From Brevundimonas sp. UBA2388 (GTDB taxonomy: Bacteria > Pseudomonadota > Alphaproteobacteria > Caulobacterales > Caulobacteraceae), in the NCBI GenBank assembly GCA_002343425.1, contig DDSO01000075.1, forward strand, positions 4,255 through 46,672: a stretch of DNA of 42,418 nt. The letters run 5' to 3'. A program made the translations under genes and the position numbers. Positions 17,326-23,483 of this stretch are shown one piece after another (the stretch's first letter is position 1; the number at the start of each line of letters is the position of its first letter). Below the pieces are notes generated by a model, which saw only the letters and a program-made list of their open reading frames with translations, was not told where the DNA came from and did no database searches.

Positions 17326-17817
17326 ATGTTTCCCGACGACATCCAGACCCTGGCCCGTCACGTGATCGAGACGGCCGTCGCTCGAGGCCTGACCATCGCC
17401 ACGGCCGAGAGCTGCACCGGCGGACTGGTCGCGGGGGCCCTGACGGCGATCGCGGGTTCGTCGGCCGTCGTCGAGCGCGGTTTCGTCACCTACAGCAACG
17501 CCGCCAAGACCGAGCTTCTGGGGGTGCCTGCAGAGCTGATCAAAGCCGAGGGCGCCGTCTCGGAGCAAGTCGCCAGCGCGATGGCGGACGGCGCATTGAC
17601 CCGCTCTCCGGCCCGGGTCTGCGTCTCGGTGACGGGCGTCGCCGGACCGGGAGGCGGCTCAGCGGACAAGCCTGTGGGGCTGGTGCATTTCGGAGCGGTT
17701 GGACCGGGCGGGGCCATCCATTCCGAACACCGCTTCGGCGATATCGGACGCGAAGAGGTCCGGCTGGCCAGCGTCCGCGTGGCCCTCGGCCTGCTGCTGG
17801 ACCGGATCAGCGCATGA
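17326..17817 (+). CDS. pncC: CinA C-terminal family nicotinamide-nucleotide amidohydrolase
   Basis: Protein of 163 residues, the full length of a stand-alone CinA C-terminal (PncC) domain. The family core TIATAESCTGGLVAGALTAIAGSS (about 24-47) includes the catalytic Ser-Cys region, and VTYSNAAKTELLGVP plus VTGVAGPGGGSADKPVGLVHFG are the other conserved blocks. PncC deamidates nicotinamide mononucleotide to nicotinate mononucleotide for NAD salvage. ATG 17326 is used because the upstream open frame is shadow of the divergent gene. It overlaps the next gene by four bases (ATGA), linking NAD salvage to a sulfur-carrier-like protein. Confidence 0.93.
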   Translation: MFPDDIQTLARHVIETAVARGLTIATAESCTGGLVAGALTAIAGSSAVVERGFVTYSNAAKTELLGVPAELIKAEGAVSEQVASAMADGALTRSPARVCVSVTGVAGPGGGSADKPVGLVHFGAVGPGGAIHSEHRFGDIGREEVRLASVRVALGLLLDRISA

Positions 17818-18044
17818 TCATTGACGCGCGCGGCCACCGCTGCCCGACCCCCAGCCTGAAACTTCAGAAGGCGATGCGCGAGGCCGCGCCCGGCGCGCGG
17901 CTGACCCTGCTGGCGACCGACCCCATGGCGCGGATCGACGTTCCGCATCTGATGGCCGGACTGGGCGGGGAAACCGTCTCGATCGACGAGGCGGATGGCG
18001 TCCTGACTATCGTGGTCGCGACGCCCGCCGCTCCGAAAGGCTGA
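17814..18044 (+). CDS. TusA/SirA-like sulfurtransferase protein
   Basis: Protein of 76 residues. It begins MIIDARGHRCPTPSLKLQKAM, in which C10 of the CPxP motif is the sulfur-accepting cysteine of TusA-family proteins, and it ends with ETVSIDEADGVLTIVV, the closing strand. Relatives carry persulfide for tRNA thiolation, molybdenum cofactor or other sulfur transfers; which applies is not visible. It is translationally coupled to pncC and overlaps the convergent YihY-family gene by 38 bases at its 3' end. Confidence 0.9.
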   Translation: MIIDARGHRCPTPSLKLQKAMREAAPGARLTLLATDPMARIDVPHLMAGLGGETVSIDEADGVLTIVVATPAAPKG

Positions 18045-18915
18045 CCACCGATTCCGGCAGGGGCTCGTCAGGCTCGATTTCGGGCGCGCCCATCGACCGG
18101 GCGGCAATCTCCATCTCGGTAGCGAAGGCGCCGCCGTAGAAGATGGCGTTGACGTTCCACGACAGCCAGATCAGCAGCACCACCACCGCGCCGACGGAGC
18201 CATAGGTCGCCCCCAGCGGCGCGATCTGTTCGACGTAGATGGCGCAAAGCCACGACGAGATGGTCGACATCACCGTCGCCACCACCCCGCCCGCGATCGC
18301 CGGCGCCCAGGCCACCGGCGTGCGGTGGGACATGGCGTAGCGGTACAGCATGGTCAGGCCGATCGCGAGCCCGAGCGCCGGCCATAGCCCCTCCAGCGGC
18401 AGGCCACCGCCTGTCGCCGCGGTTTCGCCCGGACCGGCGTGCTCAAGCAGTCGCGAGGTCACCACCGCCCCGGACACGACCGTGAACAGCAGGAAGGCCG
18501 CCAGAGCGACGAAGAAGGCCAGCAGATTGAATTTGAAGAAGCCATGCGGCTCCTTCTCGTCATGGATCAGGTTCAGTCCGGCCAGCAGGGCCTTGAACCC
18601 CCGGTGCGCGGCGTAGCCGCCGATGACCACGGCGAAGAAGCTCTGGGCCGAGACGGTCCGCGCCGAGGCATTGGCCAGCCGCTCGATCTCGAGGCGGAAG
18701 ATGGCGCGCGCCGCGGTCGGCATGACGTCTGCGAGGGCCGCCGCCTGTTCGCTGACCTGGCCAATGGACAGCACCGCCTTGTAGAAACCGATCAGGATGG
18801 CGATGGCCGGGAAGACGGCCAGCAGGGCGAAGAACGACACGCCGCCGGTGTAGAGCATCACGTCGCGGCCCCAGCTGCGCGAGAACGCCTTGACCGACAG
18901 GCGACCCCACAGCAT
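18007..18915 (-). CDS. YihY/virulence factor BrkB family membrane protein
   Basis: From ATG 18915 the protein has 302 residues with about six membrane helices. Conserved family features are SRSWGRDVMLYTGGVSFFALLAVFPAIAIL near the N-terminus, MLYRYAMSHRTPVAWAPAIAGGVVAT, and GATYGSVGAVVVLLIWLSWNVNAIFYGGAFATE in the last helices. The function of the family is not established; it was once wrongly called RNase BN. The open frame reaches about 23 codons further with plausible sequence (QAKSDIQTAARWATP), so a TTG around 18964 is possible. Divergent from the popA-like gene, with about 210 bases of promoter region between them. Confidence 0.85.
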   Translation of the reverse strand: MLWGRLSVKAFSRSWGRDVMLYTGGVSFFALLAVFPAIAILIGFYKAVLSIGQVSEQAAALADVMPTAARAIFRLEIERLANASARTVSAQSFFAVVIGGYAAHRGFKALLAGLNLIHDEKEPHGFFKFNLLAFFVALAAFLLFTVVSGAVVTSRLLEHAGPGETAATGGGLPLEGLWPALGLAIGLTMLYRYAMSHRTPVAWAPAIAGGVVATVMSTISSWLCAIYVEQIAPLGATYGSVGAVVVLLIWLSWNVNAIFYGGAFATEMEIAARSMGAPEIEPDEPLPESVVSLSERRASRPR

Positions 18916-19128
18916 GGGCGTGGCCCAGCGCGCCGCTGTTTGAATGTCCGATTTTGCCTGCAATCCGGTCCCCAAACCCTCCAAGCTCGCACTACTACCG
19001 TAATTCGGTCTGCGGGAAACCCGCCGTCGAAAGCGACGATCAACCCGTTGCTTAGGGGCGCCCGCCCTCGCTATGGTCCGCGGCCATGAGACCGCCCCCG
19101 GGGCTGGGGACGGCTGGAGATTTCGACC

Positions 19129-20442
19129 TTGGGTTCCGATCCGCGCATACTGGTCGTCGCCCCCGACGATGACCTGATCGGCCCGCTGTGTCAGGGCCTG
19201 GACGCCCTTGGCTGGCGCACCGTGACCGCCCGTTCGCTCGCCGGCGCCATTCAGGTGCTGATCGACTGGCCGCTGGAAACAGTGATTCTCGATGCCCGCC
19301 TCCCGGACGCCGTCGAGGGCATCGGCGCCCTGCGACAGACCGTCTCCCCTCGCCGCCTCCCAATTCTGGCGATTGGCGCGGAAGCTGCGGACTGGGACCC
19401 GGGACTGGCCGATATCGTCATGTCCGGACCGCCTCACGCAGCCCAGGCAGCCCTGCGGCTCGAAAACCTGGTCCGGTCCGCCATCGCCGAGGAAGAGGTG
19501 TCGTTGCGCGAGGCCACCTTCGCCGCGCGAGGCCAGCCGCTGCCGATCGCCGATGTCGACTCGAGCCCGTTGCGCGTGCTGGCCGCAGGCAAGCCCGACC
19601 GGCATTTTCTCGCCCTGTCCAACGCCCTGACGGCGCGCGGCTGTGACGTGGTGGCGGCGCCGACGCCCTATACCGCTTTCGACTATCTGCATGAGCGGCC
19701 GTTTGACGCCGCCGTCCTGTGGGGGGCCGAGGACCATACGCCGGCCCTGTCCATCGCCTCGGGCATGAAGCGGAACACCCGGCTCTATCACATCCCGGCG
19801 GTGCTCTATCTGCGCGGCTCCGGCGAGATCAATCTGTCGGAACTCTACAACCGCGGCTTCGCCGACGTCGCCGCCGCCGACACGCCCGAAGACGAGACGG
19901 CTGAGCGGATCACCGCCCTCGCCCGCGCCCATCGCCGCCATGTCGCCATCCGCAAGGCGCTGGAGAGCGCGCGCGGCTCGGGCCTGACCGATCCCACAAC
20001 CGGCCTGTTCACCCCCGAACTGTTCGCCAGCCATCTGGCCCGCGTAGCCGAGGGGGCCCGTCTGCGGCGCCGCCCGCTGTCGGTCGCGGTGCTGCGCGTC
20101 TCTGAGACCGAGTCCGTGGTCGAGGCCCGCAAGGGCGGCTGGCTGGACCGCGCCCTGCCCCAGATCGGGGCCATGGTCTCGCGCCTGATCCGCACAGAGG
20201 ACACCGCCGCCCGCCTGTCGCCCGACGTCTTCGCCCTGGCCCTGCCGGCGACGCAGGGACCGGCCGGGCGGATCGCCGCCGACCGGATCGCCGCCGTCAT
20301 CGGTTGCACCGCCTTCGACGCCGGTCCTGATCGGTCGCCCTTCGTGGTCGAGTTCGAGGTCGGCGTGGCCGAGGTAACGGCAGGCGAATCCCCCGCCACT
20401 GTGCTGGAGCGCGCCTCAAGGGATGTCCGCACCTCCGTCTGA
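19129..20442 (+). CDS. popA: PopA-like c-di-GMP effector: REC-REC-degenerate GGDEF
   Basis: Protein of 437 residues, close to the length of Caulobacter PopA. The TTG start at 19129 has GGAGA about eight bases before it. Receiver 1 (about 5-115) keeps an acidic pocket (D13-D15) and acceptor-like D55. Receiver 2 (about 148-265) lacks an Asp at the equivalent place (AAVLWGAED). In the GGDEF domain (about 285-437) the active site is SPDVF (364-368) instead of GGDEF, so it should not make c-di-GMP. The inhibitory-site motif RTED (355-358) stands exactly five residues before it, the standard RxxD spacing. In Caulobacter, PopA binds c-di-GMP this way and helps deliver CtrA to ClpXP at the cell pole. 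PleD is excluded because it has an intact GGEEF. Confidence 0.85.
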   Translation: MGSDPRILVVAPDDDLIGPLCQGLDALGWRTVTARSLAGAIQVLIDWPLETVILDARLPDAVEGIGALRQTVSPRRLPILAIGAEAADWDPGLADIVMSGPPHAAQAALRLENLVRSAIAEEEVSLREATFAARGQPLPIADVDSSPLRVLAAGKPDRHFLALSNALTARGCDVVAAPTPYTAFDYLHERPFDAAVLWGAEDHTPALSIASGMKRNTRLYHIPAVLYLRGSGEINLSELYNRGFADVAAADTPEDETAERITALARAHRRHVAIRKALESARGSGLTDPTTGLFTPELFASHLARVAEGARLRRRPLSVAVLRVSETESVVEARKGGWLDRALPQIGAMVSRLIRTEDTAARLSPDVFALALPATQGPAGRIAADRIAAVIGCTAFDAGPDRSPFVVEFEVGVAEVTAGESPATVLERASRDVRTSV

Positions 20443-20451
20443 CGGTCATTT

Positions 20452-20467
20452 GACAAACTATTTTGTC
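20452..20467. promoter_or_regulatory. Perfect dyad operator candidate before the ArsR-type gene
   Basis: Arms GACAAA (20452-20457) and TTTGTC (20462-20467) flank CTAT. The site is directly upstream of the regulator's start codons (20470 or 20485), the usual position for autorepression by an ArsR-family winged-helix protein. Confidence 0.65.
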
Positions 20468-20484
20468 TAATGCAGGTTGAGGTC

Positions 20485-21081
20485 ATGACGGCCCGACCTT
20501 CCGCCCTGCTCGACGATTTGGACACCGCGCTGCTGGCGCTGGCGCCCATTCGTCGCCGCATCCTGATGGCCCTCACCGAGCCGGCCTCGGCCGCCGGACT
20601 GGCCGAACAGCTGGGACTGCCGCGTCAGAACATCGGCTATCATCTCAATGCGCTCGAGGCCGCCGGGCTTGTCCAGCTGGCGGGAGAACGCCGCAAGCGC
20701 GGCTTCACCGAACGCCTGTTTGTCGCGGCGCGGAACTATGTCTTCGATCCCGGCCTGATGCAGGCCCCGCCGGACCCGGACGCGGTCGAGGCCCAGGACC
20801 GCCACGCCGCCGATCACCTGATCAAGACCGCGTCGACCATGGTCCGCGATGTCGCCCGCATGCGTCAGGACGCGGCCGCCGAAGGCTCGCGCCTGCTGAC
20901 CCTGACCGTCGAGGCCGACGTGACCTTCGCCGCGCCTGCTGACTTCGACGCCTTCACCGAAGAGGTCAGCGCCGCCGTGGCTGCCCTCGCCCGCAAATAC
21001 GCCGCGCCGACCGGCCGGCGCTATCGACTCACTGCCGTCGCCCATCCCGCCGTCGCCAAAACCACTCCCGTCAGGAACTGA
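20485..21081 (+). CDS. ArsR-type winged-helix transcriptional regulator
   Basis: From ATG 20485 the protein has 198 residues; ATG 20470 in the same frame is an alternative but lacks a ribosome site. The winged-helix domain occupies about residues 10-80 (APIRRRILMALTEPASAAGLAEQLGLPRQNIGYHLNALEAAGLVQ). A basic wing (ERRKRGFTERLFVA) and a C-terminal helical region follow. There are no paired cysteines or histidines of a metal sensor. ArsR-type regulators followed by an SRPBCC/AHSA1 protein are a widespread pair. The dyad at 20452-20467 is the likely autoregulatory site. The partner gene starts three bases after the stop. Confidence 0.88.
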   Translation: MTARPSALLDDLDTALLALAPIRRRILMALTEPASAAGLAEQLGLPRQNIGYHLNALEAAGLVQLAGERRKRGFTERLFVAARNYVFDPGLMQAPPDPDAVEAQDRHAADHLIKTASTMVRDVARMRQDAAAEGSRLLTLTVEADVTFAAPADFDAFTEEVSAAVAALARKYAAPTGRRYRLTAVAHPAVAKTTPVRN

Positions 21082-21084
21082 CCC

Positions 21085-21828
21085 ATGACCGAAGCCGCCC
21101 AGCCCATGGAAGACCACGTCCTCGTCGAGGTCACCGTTCCCGCTCCCGCCGACGCGGTCTGGGCCGCCTTGCGCGACCCGCAGAAGATCAAAAACTGGTT
21201 CGGCTGGGACGCCGACAGCCTGAAGGATGAGATCGACTTCATCTTCATCACCCACGCCAGCGCCGATGATGAGAAGCGGGTGGTCACATTCGTCGGCGTC
21301 AACGACCGCTACGAGGTCGAGGCGACCGGTGATGCGACCAGCGTCGTCCGCGTTGTTCGCTCCGCGCCCGCCGGAGAGTGGTCCGACGTCTTCGACGGCA
21401 TGATCGAGGGCTGGATTTCCTTCACCTGGCAGTTGGCCTTCGCCTTCGCCCGGCACGAGGGCGAGGCGCGCCGCACCCTGTTCTTCTCTGGCCTGCCCCG
21501 CGAGGACCGGCTGGCCCGTTCGCTGCTCGGCCTCGACGCCGCTCCGGCGGCGGGCGAGCCATGGTCCGGACCGCTGGGGCCGCATACGACGGCTTCCGGT
21601 CAAATCTGGTTCACTGCGCGCCATCAGACCGGAGTCACCGTGGACGCCTGGGGCGACGGCCTGCTGGTCGTCCTGGACCAGCCGCCGAGCGAGAAGCGCC
21701 CGCGCGGCACGACCATGATCACCCTGACAACCTACGGCCTCAGCGAAACCGCTTTCGCCGATCTGCAGAGTCTCTGGCAGGGCTGGTGGGATGAGCGGTT
21801 CGAGACCGTCGCGCCGGGCTGCGACTGA
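21085..21828 (+). CDS. SRPBCC (AHSA1/START-like) domain protein
   Basis: Protein of 247 residues with an AGGAACTGACCC ribosome site. The first part has the SRPBCC pattern VEVTVPAPADAVWAALRDPQKIKNWFGWD (about 14-42) and GWISFTWQLAFAF near 110-122, consistent with one hydrophobic-pocket domain of about 130 residues. The rest (TASGQIWFTARHQTGVTVDAWGDGLLVVLDQP) looks like a diverged second copy. Such proteins bind hydrophobic ligands or act as chaperone cofactors; the ligand is unknown. Its close coupling to the ArsR-type regulator suggests both respond to the same signal. Confidence 0.85.
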   Translation: MTEAAQPMEDHVLVEVTVPAPADAVWAALRDPQKIKNWFGWDADSLKDEIDFIFITHASADDEKRVVTFVGVNDRYEVEATGDATSVVRVVRSAPAGEWSDVFDGMIEGWISFTWQLAFAFARHEGEARRTLFFSGLPREDRLARSLLGLDAAPAAGEPWSGPLGPHTTASGQIWFTARHQTGVTVDAWGDGLLVVLDQPPSEKRPRGTTMITLTTYGLSETAFADLQSLWQGWWDERFETVAPGCD

Positions 21829-21898
21829 CGGGAGCCTGGAGAGCGCTGTCGAAGGCCTCCCGTGACGCAGAGATCGCCAGGGGTCGTGATGCGATGTT

Positions 21899-21914
21899 GG
21901 TGTACCGGTATACC
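21899..21914. promoter_or_regulatory. Tandem near-palindromes GGTGTACC-GGTATACC
   Basis: Two adjacent 8-base units, of which GGTATACC is a perfect palindrome and GGTGTACC differs from it by one base; the 16-mer is also nearly palindromic as a whole. It lies 43 bases upstream of the CmcI-like gene, a position fit for an operator. A related tandem, GTATACC twice, precedes the first TonB receptor at 23362-23375. Confidence 0.45.
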
Positions 21915-21956
21915 TCACAGGCTGCGCTCTGACCGGCTGCCGTTTAACGCAACGGC

Positions 21957-22805
21957 ATGGAAACGCCCGAGGACAAGTTCCGTGAGGTCCGGGCCGCGCT
22001 GGCGCACGTGGGATTTCCCGACGAATCCGTCGCCAGATCGCGGATTTGCGACGTGTTGGGCGAGCGAGGGGGGATTCCCACCTATCTGGACAACCACATG
22101 CTCGGCGTCCTGAGCCGGGGGACGTCGAACCGCGGCGAAGCGGACATGCTGAAGCTCTATTGCGCAAGGCTGATCGGCTCCGAACCCCGGTTCCTGAGCT
22201 GGGAGGAGCGGCAATCGCAGTTGCAGGCTTTCGGGTTCTACACGGAGGTCGACTACCGGGGCATGCTCTATAGCCAGGGCACGAGCGCGCCCTATGAGTG
22301 GCGAGGGCAAGCCTGTTTCAAAACCGTCTATGAGATCGCGCTCTACCCTTTGATGCTGGCCGAGGTCCGGCCGCAAAACATTGTGGAACTCGGGGCCGGC
22401 GCCGGAGGGTCAGCGGCATGGTTCCGGGATATGTGCATGGCCCTGAATGTGGACGCCACTGTTCACGCGATCGATCTGAACACGGACGATCGGACGCAGC
22501 CCGGAATAATCACCTACCGCGGGGATTGCATCGAATGGCTTCAGGAGCGGCGCCGAGACCGAAAACTCGTCGGGGTCCCTCTGCTGGTCATCGAGGATTT
22601 TCATGGTGATCTGGAGGAAACGCTCGGGGCGCTCGACGACCTCCTTCGTCCCGGGGATTATCTCGTGATCGAGGACGCCATTCCCAAACAGGCCGCCATG
22701 GCGCGGGCCTTGCGGCATCGGCCCTATGTCATCGACTCGCGCTACACGGATTTCTTCGGGGTCAACTCGACAAGCGCGGTCAACGGGATCCTGAAACGGA
22801 TCTAG
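21957..22805 (+). CDS. CmcI-like class I SAM-dependent methyltransferase
   Basis: Protein of 282 residues. After an N-terminal helical region (about 1-70) a Rossmann methyltransferase core shows motif I VELGAGAGGSAAWF (about 141-154), the acidic strand end VHAIDLNTDDR (about 171-181), GDCIEWL, and the metal-site region LLVIEDFHGDLEETLGALDDLLRPGDYLVIEDA. This matches the cephalosporin hydroxylase/CmcI family, whose members methylate sugars or hydroxylated natural products with a divalent metal. The target is unknown. No good ribosome site precedes ATG 21957. The codon use is less GC-rich than in the genes to the left, so it may be acquired. It is the last gene before the presumed island boundary. 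Confidence 0.8.
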   Translation: METPEDKFREVRAALAHVGFPDESVARSRICDVLGERGGIPTYLDNHMLGVLSRGTSNRGEADMLKLYCARLIGSEPRFLSWEERQSQLQAFGFYTEVDYRGMLYSQGTSAPYEWRGQACFKTVYEIALYPLMLAEVRPQNIVELGAGAGGSAAWFRDMCMALNVDATVHAIDLNTDDRTQPGIITYRGDCIEWLQERRRDRKLVGVPLLVIEDFHGDLEETLGALDDLLRPGDYLVIEDAIPKQAAMARALRHRPYVIDSRYTDFFGVNSTSAVNGILKRI

Positions 22806-22864
22806 TCAGCCCTCAGCGGCCGATACCCGGTGTGCCGGTCGAGAAGACTTCGAAACGCCGCGAA

Positions 22865-22882
22865 CTATTCCCACTCGATTGC
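22865..22882 (-). other. Possible guaA 3'-end remnant / integrase attachment site
   Basis: On the minus strand these bases read as the codons A-I-E-W-E-stop, which is the invariant end of GMP synthase (IEWE), yet nothing upstream of it in that frame resembles GuaA. Islands and phages that integrate into the 3' end of guaA leave such a short copy at one junction. The guaA gene itself would then lie to the right, beyond the window. This is inference from a very short match. Confidence 0.35.
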
Positions 22883-22892
22883 ATCAACGGGC

Positions 22893-22920
22893 CCAGAACA
22901 TTGAATGTTCTGGATTTTTT
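22893..22920 (+). terminator. Intrinsic terminator
   Basis: Perfect 9-bp stem CCAGAACAT / ATGTTCTGG with a TGA loop, followed by A and six T's on the plus strand. It stands 88 bases after the CmcI-like gene and would end its transcript. Confidence 0.85.
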
Positions 22921-23338
22921 GTGGCCAGTCGAACACGAAACCGATCAACATGCCGAGAAAATCTGATGATCCTGAAAACATTGGCGAAATTCTAATCAAT
23001 GAAATTTCCGTGATCTCGAAGTCTTTCGCAGGCGATTGTATCTTTTGACGACAACCAAACCATGTAGCCAACGCTGTAAACGTCAAGATGCTTGATCGTG
23101 TTTTGACTGTCACCATTCACAGCGGCCCACATGTGGGAGCCTATTCGGATTCGCGGCAGAACCCGACGAGCAGAGAGGTCGGTGAGTGGCAGTCCCGAAA
23201 GGAGCCGCAAGACGATTTCGGAACCCCGGCGACGCACCCGATCCAGGATCTATCTACTCGCAAGGAACCGACGATCCCCTGCAGCTGACAGTCGTTCAGG
23301 CCGTGCCCCCAATGGCAACCGCTCCGTGCCGCAAAAAA
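22921..23338. other. Low-GC intergenic stretch with no recognised gene
   Basis: About 420 bases with lower GC than anything around them, especially 22,915-23,110. Short open frames occur on both strands, but none has a ribosome site, a recognisable motif or sensible composition. It separates the terminator from the first island operon and probably holds promoter and leader sequence. Confidence 0.6.
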
Positions 23339-23352
23339 ATCTGGCATTAGAA
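23339..23352. promoter_or_regulatory. Shared operator candidate, copy 1 (ATCTGGCATTAGAA)
   Basis: It matches the copies at 40856-40869 (TTCTGGCATCAGAA) in 12 of 14 positions and at 41949-41962 (TTCTGACATAAGAA) in 11 of 14. The dyad is TCT/AGA around a GCAT centre. It lies upstream of the TonB receptor/ABC operon. Confidence 0.5.
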
Positions 23353-23361
23353 TACCAATCT

Positions 23362-23375
23362 GTATACCGTATACC
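23362..23375. repeat. Tandem GTATACC repeat
   Basis: Two abutting GTATACC units, each holding the GTATAC palindrome typical of GntR-type operators, ten bases after the copy-1 dyad. They touch ATG 23376, but if the receptor really starts at TTG 23484 they sit in the promoter or leader. Confidence 0.45.
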
Positions 23376-23483
23376 ATGACTGCGGCCTTACGGGCCGTCA
23401 GCGACGACGCTTACCGCGCGAAGACGCGGGAGCGGGAGGGAACCAAGGGCAGATTCAATCTGCTCCCAGGAAAGGACGAGACC

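Noticed and set aside
18916..20034. N-terminal extension of the YihY-family frame
   Set aside because: The extension runs antisense through the popA-like gene and contains no membrane or domain pattern.
20467..22167. 566-codon minus-strand frame over the ArsR-SRPBCC region
   Set aside because: Composition and motifs support the plus-strand genes, which have ribosome sites and an operator.
22865..23237. Small minus-strand frames in the low-GC gap
   Set aside because: No ribosome site and no recognisable motif except the final IEWE codons, which I treat as a possible attachment remnant, not a gene.
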